Source: Dermacentor variabilis (lineage: Eukaryota > Arthropoda > Arachnida > Ixodida > Ixodidae). From it: a stretch of DNA of 64,000 nucleotides. Below the pieces are notes generated by a model. That model was not told where the DNA came from. It saw nothing but the letters and a program-made list of their open reading frames with translations, and made no database searches. The stretch is taken from assembly GCF_050947875.1 (NCBI RefSeq), contig NC_134569.1, positions 16,097,631-16,161,630 on the forward strand. The letters run 5' to 3'. A program made the translations under genes and the position numbers. Positions 28,301-41,600 of the stretch are shown here, in pieces. Within the stretch, counting starts at the first letter, position 1; every line of letters begins with the position of its first letter.

Positions 28301-31300
28301 CTCTTTGCCATTAAAAAAAAAAAAATCTGATGTCGCTCGCTGGGCAGGCCGAATGTTGGCACACACAGCGCAATGATTTCCACGGTTTCATTGGTGAAAT
28401 CCTTGAGACCGATCAAAATAAGGCAATTGACAGCAAGGACCCATTCAGCTTTGAGAAAACATTTTGATTCGACGCCTCAAATGGGAAACGCATGAGCGGA
28501 GCAACAAGCAAAAGAGCTACTGTGAACCTAGATATCATAGCCATCTTTGTTTATTTGGACAGTGTTGCCAGCACAAGTGATGGATTCTGGAGTTGCCAAT
28601 AACTATAGTGTCTTGAGTGTCTTCTTTTACGAGTTTTTGTCACTCAACATCACCAGCCATTGCTGCCTGTCGTTACGTGGGCTACGATGAAGCAAGAAAA
28701 GTACCACAGAATGACAGTTGTATACCTGCAAGTTTTCCTCTGATGGAAAGTAGCAAACCATTCCAAGTTGTCAGGAAATGAAAATTTGGTGTAAGCTGTG
28801 GCTATACTGCCTCTTCATTGCCCGGGATCCCTACGTGCGCCGGTAGCCAGTGCAGGGATAGTGAGCATCCTGCATCCTGAAGGGCCGCCAGTCTTGAGGA
28901 GAGCAGTGCAACCACCACCCAAGGGTCTCAGCCCTGCTGTAACGGCCGCGGACTTCACAAGACACAGGCTGCGCCGGCACATCATCGCCTGCCATCCGGA
29001 TAAACGGGTATCCCTGGGACAGCCTCCATGGCCTCTTCCACAGCATGGCCTCTCACGAAGGGATACCTCGTTGCTTCTCCGACTGCGGGTTGGCTGCTAC
29101 TGGACGGCAGCCCGTCGGCACCGCCTTGGGAAAGCCACCTCGCCAGCCTGTGCCTCCGGCGGTGACCCAGAAACTCTGGAGCACCTTCTGCTGGCCTGCC
29201 CTGCTCACCTGCAGCACCGGGGCCGACTTCTGCAGTAATTCTCCCGCCTGGGGCTCCCATGTTCACGACAGGAAGACATCCTCTTCCCCAGTCGTAATCA
29301 GCTACCAGCCTTCCTAAGTGTCATCGAGTACCTCGACTCGTCGGGGCTCTCGGCAAGACTCTAGGAAATTTCTTCAAAGACGAATAGCCTAACGGCTATT
29401 CACCACCTCAGGCCTCCTGATCCGCCTAAACTTCGCTTTTGCTGGGCCATCTCCTATGGTCTATCACCAGTCCACTCCTCCGGTCGAAGCCACTGGGCCT
29501 TCCAGGCCGGGCTGCTCCACTGCTGCCATGGCAACTCTCTACCTTTCTCCCTCCTTCTATCTCCTTCACTCCCTTATCCTTCCCCTGCTGGCGCTGAGCC
29601 ATGCTCCCGCCCCGCAAGGGTTGCAGAAGATAGTGCCAGCCTTTCCTCCTTTCCCTAGAAGAAACGCTTCTCTCTGTGGCTATACCTATCCTTGATGGCA
29701 CAACAATGGCTGAAAGACAGACTGACCTGGTTACAATTAAACATACGCATACAGCATCACATTCACAAGCTCTTTGGGAGAGAGCCTTGGCCAGTTCCAA
29801 CTTCCAAGAATCAGGAATGGCTGAGCACGAGGGCCCAGGACACGGCCTGAGCTCAAGGCGTTCTGGAATGAGGACGCCTCTCCAAAGTTTCACTTATGCA
29901 ATAAACATGTTTATTCTCTCTCTTACAAGCTTTGCTGGCCACTTGTGAAGTAGACACCTTTTCTTGTTCTGGTACATAAGACCCTTTTCAAGTTTCGACT
30001 ATATGTATTCAGTAGTTCAAGCAATCCCCAGAGAGTCTAAATAATCAGTAAGCTGCCGTATATTGCCGTATATTAGTATGCATACTTATTTTCTTTTTCT
30101 TGCATCCCCCAACTGCACCCTCGCTTTCTAAAGGCGCAGATATACTCGAGCTCCACGATGTCATGGTGGAGAACAGCAAGCATCTATACAACAATGACAT
30201 GACACAACCGGTGTGTCTGGCACCGTCAGGCGAGTTCCAACGTTGCTGGCGCATTAATAGCTCCGTTCCTACTTTTTTACCCACAGCGCCAAGCCACACC
30301 AGCCACGCATCCCAGAATTTCTTGCACGGAGCTAGCAGATTGACAAAAGCGCATAAAAGTGCGTACGCCTTCGTGGCTCTGTGCACATGCGCGACGTGGT
30401 TGCATAACGTGAAACGTCGGCGCAGTTACCGCCATTTATAGTATAGTGTTTAACTTATGCCCAGCTCAACGTCGCCAACGCAACATAGCTAGCTTCGGTC
30501 GATGTGGTGCGGTGCACTGAAAACGCCAGAGCATATCGAGCACTGAGTGCATTATAATTGAATACACCGGGAATGCGGGAGATGGAAATTCAAGACAATG
30601 AGCAAAACGAGAACAAGGTGAAAGCAGGAGCTCCTGCATTCACCTTGTTCTCGTTTTGCTCATCGTCTTATAATTGAATAATTACAGCAATTATGCCTTG
30701 TGAAAAGTTAATACGGTAATCAGAGATGCTGTCATGGATGAGGAAAGCCAATAAATGAAAGGAAAGAACATACTGTACTGAGGTACAAACGCCAGGAAGT
30801 ATCCTGTATGGGTGTCCACAGTGACGAGCAGGTTCTCCGACTGCATGCAGGGCTGTAGAAGGGGAACCTGCAGCACGGCTGGCGAGCCCTGGATTGGACC
30901 TGCCGAAAAAATCGCATTACAGAGCTGTAGAGTAAAATGCATTCAGGGCACAGTTGACATTTCAGTTCTGCAAGTGGGCTTCACATTTCACCACAGATGG
31001 CATTCAACCCAGCCAAGGTAGTGAATGTCCCAATTCAAATGAAAACAAGGTACAAACTGTGGGGTCTCTCACACCCATACTCTTGGGACAAAGGAACGAC
31101 AACACAGTAGTGCAAACAATCACAAGGGCATTTATTGCACCTTTCATAGATCAATGCCTGCTAGCCGAAATGCTATCCACAAAACATGCCGATGGGCGCG
31201 ACAAATCTAGAAGTCTGACTCCCCGCGACCGGAAGCGAGCGAATATGTTTGCCCCATGCTGGATCCCAACGCCTGGTCGTTCGCGCGTACTGTCACGCGA

Positions 31301-34300
31301 ATCGTGGCGCGTTCGAAGGCGGCCGCGCGAGGCGGTCTCGCAGAAGCATGGGTCGGCGCGCGGGACGTCCTCGCTGTTAGCCGACCCGCCGGGGAAGAGG
31401 GTCGCTCCACGCGTGGCACGGCCCGTCCGTGCTGCTTGCTGTCTCGAACCCCAAGAGCGCAAGCGCCTTCCCTTCGGCGCCCAGGTAACCTCGCCTGTCG
31501 GCGGCGTTAGCAGCACAACACTCGCGCCATCTCTCGCACTGCGCCCCAACCACATCGACCGCCGCAGGCATCACGCAGGCCACGCGGCGAAGCCGGATTA
31601 CAGGAGGCGCACCATGCGGGAAAAACATATCAGGGGACGCGCGAGAGTCGCGCAACCCCACAAAACAAATTATTTGGCAATACCACTACTTTCCATGCCT
31701 CTGGCATATGGCCTCAGCAGGCATGTACCCAAGGGGGGGCCCAGGGGGGCCCGGCCTCCACCCCCTCCCCGAAAAATTAAGCGGCACCCCCCCCCCCCGC
31801 CACCCATCCGGCCAAGGCACCACTCCTCAAACACATTCCTACAACTTCGACAAATCAATCTACTCGGCGGTCAACATTTTGCAACAAACGGGTCCAAGAT
31901 CAATGGCACATACCCCTGTGGACTCGGGAACCTATAACGCGCCCTTCGGAATCTTCGGGATGGGCCCACATATGCGGACTGCTTAACGCCTGCTTCACCT
32001 CCACCGCGGGTCGGCCGGGCATTGCACTACCTTCGGAATGGACCCACGCATGAGGGAAGCGCTTAACGTCTGCTTCACCCCTGCCGCAGGTGAGCCCGGT
32101 ATTGGAATATCTTTGGAATCGGCCTACGTATGGGGAGTTCTTAATGCCTGCTTCACCTCCACCACGGGTCGGCCCGGCATTGCACTACCTTCGGGATGGG
32201 CCCATGTGTGAGGAGCGCTTAACGCCTGCTTCACCCCCGCCGCGGGTGGGCCCGGTATTGAGATATCTTCAGGATCGGCCGACGTATGGGGAGTTGTTAA
32301 TGCCCGTTTCCACCTCCACCGCGGGTCGGCCCAGCATTGCACTACCTTCAGAATGGACCCACATATGCGGGGTGCTTAACGCCTGCTTCACCTCCGCCGT
32401 GGGTTGGCCCGATATTGCACTATATTCAGGCCGAACCGCAGCGGATGTGAAACACTTTGCTTTTCATTTGAGAGCTTTACTGCCGTCAGCTTTCACTGCC
32501 ATTCCATCTTCACGGAGTGGAATAGTTGTCAATTTTTTCACTCCTTTTGGATGGCGGTAGTTATCGGCATCTCCTGGGGTGTGGAGGCGAGTTTTGTTAT
32601 CAATTCGGTACCCGCACGATTAACTCAAGATGAATTCAGCTGTCACCTGTTACCCAGGCCGGAGCACCTTTCTTTTATATTTCTCTTTTAGCTCCCAAAT
32701 AATATATGTCTCCTGTTACCACATATTTTTATTTCCCAACACAATCTTTATGTCACCGCCTATTGCAGCAGGCAAGGCGTAGTTTTTTGTCCTAATTATA
32801 ATATTTTTTTTTATAATGCTCAACATAATTTTTATGTCACCATCGATTCAACGATCACACGCATCCCTATTGCTTCGTTGGTTCAATCTTTTTTGTTTAG
32901 ACTGATCCAGGGGCCAGAAAAAGGATTCGGTTCATAGTCGGCTGGTCTGTATGCTCGTGGAATGAGTTGTGGCCGGAGAAAACGCCAGTTGCATTTAACT
33001 TTTTCTTTTGCTTCATTACTTCCTCGAGTGACAGCTCGCCACGACACTGGCAGGTCCTCGGAACCATATATCGGCGATATGCGTTAGATAACATGGAAAA
33101 TATTGCGAAACAGCGTCCATCATCAGACCCTGCAATAATCCTTAAATCCATAAGCAATATGACTGTCATCCATTACCTCGTGTGGCTTCTCCCTTATTGT
33201 ACAGCACTTTTCGTGCAAAATTGGCAACTGGAATCAAGAGTCGCAAGGAGAGGAGAAATTAAGCGATCTACTAAGCGAGAAAGCCAAGGCAACAGCCAAA
33301 CAGGGAGGAAAAGCGAAAATTGGTTGTGAAAATATTTATGGATCAACATCTTTTTATTTAAAAAGGAAGCAGAGAAAACGCCGCCGGAACTGGAGAATAA
33401 TTCCGTGTGTTTTGAATTACACTTCTACAGTTATCAATCGAGCCACCCGACGTAGCCACTTCCCTGCTGTGCTAATGGGGGAGGGGGGTTCTAACCTTCC
33501 GCGGTGGGCGCAGTACGTCTAGAACCGCAGCGTCCTGCGCTCTACGCGGTCGTACGGGACTGGTGACCCCGCATCGTTAGGCAACTTCCCAAATAACAAC
33601 ACGAGTCGGTTTTGCTACTTGGTAGAGCAGTAAACAAGGGATGCAAAAGAACTCTGACTGTCCCGCAAGTATACGTTTCTCTAAAATTCTCCCAGAGCCA
33701 ATTCAAGAAACATTAGTAGAAATCTTTATTTTGCACTTTCACTTGTTAACTTGTTCTTAGCAAGGTTCTTCCCACGCATCTATCATGTGCGAGTCCATGT
33801 GATGTGGTTCTTTGTTTGCCAAGTAAAGAAGAGGTGTATCTCACAGGCGTACCTGTGAGATACACGTTATTTCAATTCTCTTTTGCGACTTTACGCAGCT
33901 TTATGGAAAATGGTGGGCATTATTCACATTTGTACGAGTAAAAGTACCCTCCACCTCATTTGTATAGAAAAGTTACAGAAAAAAAATCCTGCCTACGTGC
34001 CTGGGCCTCAGCTTTGAAGGTGTCTTGAGTGGCCATCTCAGCAGTTCCAGAAACAATCTTGCGGTGTGTGCTCAATCATAACCACTTTTTTTCGTGTCGT
34101 TGTTAACAATGTCATGTCAGCAAGTTTTTTCCTTCAGATTTGTCAACATAGTAATGCACTCTACACTGCTGTGAAGCCACACTCAATTTTAAAATTCACT
34201 TGTAACTTCAACTCGCACTATGCTTTTTGATGCAGGTTACAGCAATAATAATTATACATTAAATGCAACAATGATACAGTAAATGCTCTATACATAAACA

Positions 34301-35537
34301 TGCCATGTCTCCCTCATTTTAAAGAGTACAGATCACCATGTTCAGCTTGACCCATGCAATCTCCACAGCAATTGCATAGAGTTCATGAATTGTGAGGCAG
34401 CAGTTACATGGCTGTGGCTCTTTGAAGATCACACTAAGGACAATTTATGCCTTTTTTGTCACTTCTTGTCTCTGTCAACAAAAATCGTAATTTGTGCTCA
34501 TCCATAGCGGCACTCACATTCTATGGAGGACCCAAGGAAACTCTTGAGCCGGTCTCGAAGATCAGACAGACGCTGTTTCGTTCGAATGTGAATCGTCTGA
34601 ATGAGAAGCTTCTCCACTGACAAGAACTCCGACTGAAAGGAAGGACAGGACAAAGATATAGCAAACTAATGCCAGCTTTTGCAAATTTACTGGCAATGCT
34701 TGCGACAGATTTTATTCACTCATACAGCAGACTGCACGCAGGTATTGTATAAATGCACACCTCAAAGGCCACACACTTCTGAAGGCCAAAGGCCTTTGAA
34801 AAGTAAAAAGCATTTCTGAATAGTTACGTCCATTCACATGACTGGTATCTGTTTTTCTTTATTTCTTTTCCTTCTTTTCTTTCTTTTTCTTTGCTCTTTT
34901 TTTTTCTTTTCTTTTTTAAAGCTTTCTTACACATAGTGTTCTACAAGTTCTGATTATGTTTCAAGCACAGAGTTCACAACAAGCAGTAAACAAACAAGAA
35001 AATGTTTATTCGACTTCACTGAAAATTGTAATTAGTAATTTACTATTTGTTTCTTGTAATTTTACTAGGTCAGCACAAATACTTCTTCTCAGCTTTTCCA
35101 ATTAGCCTGCACTCTTCATTACGAAAACACTCTCCAGTTTATTCCAACAAAATATCAGAGGCCACAACTAGAGACAGCACAGCACATACTAGTATTACCT
35201 TGATGGCCTGGTCAGCCCACACAGCATCTTTGTGTGGAAGCATCGGGTTATGTGCCACCCGAAGAGGCTTCCCAGGGTCTACAGGATCCACATGGATGTT
35301 CAGCTGGTACGCATGCCTCTCCTTTGACATCTGGTCCCTGGGAGGAAGGACACAGGCACAGGCAAACTATTGAATCTTTTACCAACAGCATTATCTTCCA
35401 CAAATGTTTATTCACTTCTCTTTTTGGTGATATTGGTGTTTGAGCTTTTTCCTCATGTATCCTGTATATCTGCATTGATGGTGCATGTCACTTGCAGCTT
35501 TCTATGCATATTCAATACCAAAGACACTTTTTGCTGC

Positions 35538-35606
<69 letters not shown>

Positions 35607-38600
35607 CGATTTCTGTTTGCAGAGATGCCATCTGCACCTTTTGTTAGCGTTTCTCAGAGCTGCCATAAGCATTGTATAATCACTACGCATTTTTTTAAAA
35701 TTGCTTTTCTGCAACTCATGTAACTATAACCCCATTCCCCTCTTTTAGTGATTGAGGGTATTGTATTTAAGTACAGTGAGCGCATGGATAACATGATTAT
35801 TTGCACGGAAGGGGCTCTTCCTTCCTACTTCATTTAAGCCACATAGGAAAGGAGGGCGCATGCTGTTCTGCTTGCCCCGGCTCAGTCTCGGTTCCCCATG
35901 TCATTTCTCATCATTTTTTATGGACATTTCGATAGCTAGCAACGCATCAAACCTTCACCTTTGGCTCAGGTTTGTCCAAAAAGCTGACCATGAGAGCGAG
36001 AAATTTTTTAAAAAAATAACCATCGCGCCATTTTTCGAGTTCGAATCGTGGAATGTTTTCCTTATTCAAATGCATAGGACTTTGCCGGGACCAACAGAGC
36101 AATTTGAATTATCCATCAATTCAAATTACGAGATTTCAAATTATTGGGATTTCATTGTAGCAAGAAGGGTTTTGCAACCTAGCTGCAACTGTCGGCTTCA
36201 TTTCCTTTATGCATGTGATGAGCACATCATTCAGTACAAGAAAAGTTGCTTAACTTTACTGGTACCTACTATTACAGGCAGCGGAGGAGGTGTTAATTGA
36301 AGTGACATTAATTGACTCACCTCCAGTATTGCACCACCAGATTCTGTCCTGCCTTGTACTCCTCAACACGAACAAAATCGCCCAGTCGCTCCCGACACAA
36401 CCGTATCAACTGATGTGGCAGGTTAGGTGGGTGGCAATGCAATGCAACAGTGCATCAAAACAATTACAAAATCATTGTTAGATATACAATTCTTAAGCTC
36501 CAATTCAACTTGCATGCACAATCTTTTGTCCAATAGCACATCATGCACGAACAATTGCAATAGCATACACCTGTACTGGTGTGTGGCTACTAAGTTCATA
36601 ATTAAAAATGGTATTAAACTGAACTAGGCAAAGTAAATGCACTTTTTTAGATCTATGCCTGCCTTATCCAAACATAGTCTGACAACATAAATATTTGTGA
36701 ACCTGAGTTTCACAGCTACAGAGAGCATGCATCTTTCCCACTAAAGTGAGCTGCGCAAATAAATAAAAGAGAAAAAAGGTAAAGGTGTGCGGCAGGCAAA
36801 GTCTCACCTGAGAATGAATTACCTCCAACTGTAAACTAAGGCAAAAGGAGTCTGGTGAAGGTGTGTCAAGGCCTACATTTGACAAGCTTTCTTCAAGCAC
36901 TTCCTACGAATACTAGTGGGGCAACCACAAGAGCAATAAAACATTTACATTGTGGTTAAAACAAAAACAGCCCACATAGAGAGAGAACATTGGATAAAGA
37001 ACAAAACAGCAGAAAAGGTGTGCCGAGTATGTGACTAGTGATATTAGTAACTGCATTAGCTACAATGACCCAATTACACAAAGTAATGAATACCTTTGCT
37101 TTGACGTGATATGCACAAACTTCTGTTTCAAGAGTCGCACCGAAGCAACGAAAACTAAATACAATTGATTTTTGCAAAGGGGAATGCAGAAGCGTTGCGG
37201 AAAAAGGAGACGTGGACAAGAAAGATGCTCACTTTCAACTAAGTATATTTTCAGAGACAAACCACCAGGAAACGTTATTCCGAATGCGCTGTCATCGAGA
37301 ATTGTCAAAAAATGTTATTTTTTTTTAATATAAAATTCGGCTAACAACTGGACATGCATTACATCAATAATGACAACTATGGTGTAGGTGATAGCAACAA
37401 CAGCATGTGCATATCAATCATGTCAAACCAACTAGCCCGACAGCTTACTATTCTAAACACAATTGGAGAGGCGCCAATTGTGCAGCTCAGCTGTGATTAA
37501 TTCACACTTAGGTAGCACTGTCAGAAAATTTGGGACTATGGCTGACTTGTGATAACTAAAACTACAAAAATTTAAATTCAAATAGAAGTCAAATTTGGTC
37601 AACCAGTTTAGTTTTAAATTAATTTTGAAACTTCTTAATTCAAACATTGCTCTCAACTACTTCAAGCCTTTGTATTACAAGGGCGGAGTCTTGCTGCCAC
37701 AAACCGCTGATTAAAAGGCCCCTCACCAGGTCTGGCCATATTGAGCTGACAAGCACCATGCATACAATGCACGCTAACGATCACGTCTGCTATGTATTAC
37801 ATCACTACGTACCACGGAAAGAGCTGAAATTTCAAGCAGAACGCCATTTGCCATTCTCGCGGGTGCCACGCTCCAAGCTGGAGGAATGACGTATACGTGC
37901 TAGTCCGCCTACGTACATGTGTCTTTGCTGTGACATCGCTCTTAGACTCGTGACTTGGAGAATTATTCAAGGCAACGTCTATTATTTGTGCAATCCGTTG
38001 CATCAATAGACGAATTAAGGTTTAGAGAGATAAGAAAACACACAAACTGAATGTCTGTGTGTATTTGTTTTACTTCACACCACACTGAGAGATGTACCGT
38101 GAAACCTCGTTACTACAAACACATTAACGAACCTTTCCTATTAACACACTTTTCAGAAAATCTCTGCTGACTTCTGATCGTTTCATTCTAAAAATATTTT
38201 AGTACTACGAACTTCTGAATACCTAACATTTCAGAATAACAATCGATGTTAAATTTTAGTGTCATGTTAACTATGCCTCAGTACAACGAACCAATATTCC
38301 GAAATCTGGGGATTCTTAGATTTCTGTGGATCCTTCAGGGCAGCTGAAACAGTAGGCTAGCAGATGATAAGGCACAGAAAATGGACGCCACGGTGCACGG
38401 GTTCAAAAAACCTGAGATGGCACTCAATAAAAAAACATGGGAGAGAATTTTTTTTTAATGTATTGTGGAGGTGACAAGGCATTGGGTTTTGCGAGTGCAT
38501 GTTCTGCCCTGGCACATGTCACATAGCAACAAAGGGGCGTCTCTTCCTTTTTTCGCCCTTCTTTCTGCAGACGTACTTGCTACTTGCACAGAGAAATGTA

Positions 38601-41600
38601 ACCTCCGTACTTGCGGTGATGCCAGACTGTCACACTCTGCACTTTCCAGATGGTGTCGTTTATGCAGGCTTGCACTTTGGAATAGTTCGGGTGACTGCCT
38701 TAAGTGAAACAGTCACGGTGTTTAGAGCAAGGAATGCGAAATGTAAACAAGAAACATTGCGCTTTGGAGGCGACATGGAGCTTCCTTTTCGTCATTAGTT
38801 TTCCGAGTGTCAGCATCTGATTTGAGCGTGTCACTTATCATACGGTGCTTCAGTGGTGCGTGAGGGTCTGGAATCTATGGAAAATAGCAACAGCATGGGC
38901 TGAGAGCTTACAGCAACATTTTCGTGGATAGCTCAAATGGTGGCAACTTATGAACTGATGGGTGGAATGGTTAATTTTCAGACTTTTATTATAACAACCT
39001 TTCAGAATAATGAACTATTTTCAGCGGTCCCACATGATTCGTTATATCGAGATTTGACTGTACATCCATTTCGTCTGTTTGTTCTCATGTCGTCCAGTCG
39101 TGCATGCTGACTCCAAAACAATGCTATTTTCCGTGTTTCGGAATGCGATCATGATCTGTGATCTGCTTGTGTCTGCCTTAGTGTTCATGTAGCACTGACT
39201 TACACCGCTAGTCAGGTGTTCTCATGCACAACGTGCACAATCGTGCACTGCGCGAAACGAGACAAACACAACAGCTCACGCACGACGCCATCAGCAGCAG
39301 TGCGCAGCGCAGCAAAAAAAAGCGAAGAAACAAAATGAAGGCGGGGTCTGTGACATATGTGTCACGCGATCCTCAAAGTCCAGTATGGCAGAAAGCAGGG
39401 AATGAACTTCGCTTGCAGAGGCTAGACAAGGCAAGTGGAGAGAGTGCTTCTCTTGGCAGTGGCTCTCGCCTCCTGAAATCATGGGTTTGTGGCACTGAAA
39501 TATTTCTATCTCGGCTATTAATGAACCAATTTGAAAAGTTATTGTAGTTGAACACTCCTTAGAGGACACTAACAACTTCCAGTGTATAACCAAATTTGCT
39601 ATGGGGACTGGTGAGGGGCTCTTTAAGGTGCATTCCTAACATTTGAACATTCGAGTGCCCACATTTGATATCAGTGTTGCTCTGCGTGCTGGTCATTGCC
39701 ACTACAAGTAGCTGCCACCATCTTGTTGACGTGTTCATGGCTCTGATATCTTGAATATGCATCAGTAGCTACTGTCTCCTTTCTGGAATAGGACCCTGCA
39801 TGAACCAGTTACCTCCTCTTGCGCATTTTTGTGCACAGTCTTGTGCATATACGGTCGAACCTCGATATATCGAGCAGCATGGTGATCACAAAATAGTTCA
39901 ATATAGCCAGAATTCTATATGTAAAAAATGACGTATAAAACACGTCATAAACTTCTGCAAATCAATCAATGAACCAAGGGCGCGATTGGGGATCGTTATT
40001 CAGAGCGTGCATTCGGTTGCGTCATGCGCATTTGGCCTAGGCAGCGCCGACTTCTTCAGTAGGGAGCACACTTTCGATTGCGCCACATGCAATTAGCCTA
40101 GGCCGCGCCAAATTTGTCTGCCGCGCGAAGTCGGCGCGGCCTAGGCCAATCACGCGATGCAGAAGCAAACGCACGCTCCAAACAACGATCCTCGATCACG
40201 CCCCAGTCGTGGCACAGTAAATACTCACTTGAAGCTTCACACAAAGTATTTATCTATTTGGCTGAAAGCACTGCAGCAGTGCAGCCTGCTTTTTATTGAC
40301 AGCCCCGAGCTTAAACACGGAGTCCTAAACAGTTGAAGTCAAGAGCGGGGCAACATCGGCACTTGCGGGATCAACGTCGGCAGTGTCTTCGTTTAGCCGC
40401 TACATCTGCTGCAATCTCCACGTTCGTCAATCGAAGCATTTTAAAACACTGTCAATAACAGTCTTAAGTGGCATCTGCCAAGGCATCTATGAGAGAGCCC
40501 AGTGAGCACGCGCCGTCACGCGTCATTGTGGATGCAAACCGCCAGTCCTTGCGAGGCGGCGAGGCGTGGCAGGCGCAGAATGCGGCACCGAGAAGGAGTC
40601 AGTGCGACAAATGCAATGCGTCGTTGACGTTGTTGAACTAGCCAAGCTGCCACATGTGTATGCCGCTATGTTCAAAGGGCGATCCCTCAGAGCGATCGAT
40701 GTGTCAAGCTACAGTGCGCAGCAGTCAGGAACGCCCATTGCGCCACTGCTATCTTTGAGGGTGTTGTGCTAAAGCTCTTCGCCTGTCAACAGAGCGCTCG
40801 CAGTTTGGGGTGACAGAGTTCGATATATCTATTTTACGTCCGACCACGATGCATGCGATTAAAAATGTATGCGATTTTCCAGGTGATATAGAAAGTGTTC
40901 GATATATCGAGGTTTGACTTTGTATAGCTACTGATAATGACATTTCCTGACATATTTTAAGTCATATAGCGTAATTCAAATATTCGATAATTCAAAGAAG
41001 AATCTGCAGCCTCCTGGAGTTCTAACTTATGTTAATCAACTGTATCTTCACAGTCAAAATCTACGAAAAGTGTCTGCGCACCTGTCAAAGTGCCAAAAAT
41101 GCATATAAGCACTGCTACACCTCACACAATCCCACCCTGAAGAAGGAGCTGGCCAGGCTCCAAAACATCAGATTTTAAAATGAATTTTGGTTCGAGTTTC
41201 CCTTCTCTTTAATTCCAGGTAGGTGAATGCATGAGCTGTACCTAATCAGCCACTTCAGGACACCTCGGCTTTCAAAAACATAATTTTTGCTTTTCCGTGC
41301 TCTTGACTAGACAATAAAGTTCACACCAGCATTTAGAATACGGTGTAATCATTGCTATTGACACGTGTACTTAATTATAATTTTCTCAGGGACTGCATTT
41401 CACCCACTAACAACTTAAAGTTATTGCTCAGCGCAACACACACCTACATAGATTCGGAACTTATTCGAAGGTTATCGTTGATTCTATCTGTTGTGTCGGT
41501 TGTCACTGAACCTTCTGTAATCTGATTGTATTCACAGCAAATTGTGTACTACTTTCTGAAAGGCATGCGGGCACCAGCGATTATGCTGAAACCTTGGACA

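Noticed and set aside
29426..29893. 155-codon minus-strand ORF
   Set aside because: Antisense to a LINE 3' region and without conserved motifs; likely chance.
30954..31937. 327-codon plus-strand ORF
   Set aside because: It runs through the GC-rich solo LTR and into the repeat region; low stop density from base composition explains it, and there is no recognisable domain.
31905..32440. Regular 78-bp repeats that could suggest a CRISPR array
   Set aside because: Units are contiguous with no unique spacers, and the genome is eukaryotic.
33834..33865. Hairpin as a transcription terminator
   Set aside because: No T run, no adjacent gene end, and Rho-independent terminators do not apply in a nuclear gene.
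35370..35723. ORFs with poly-Tyr or poly-Ile
   Set aside because: Products of the (TTA)n microsatellite.
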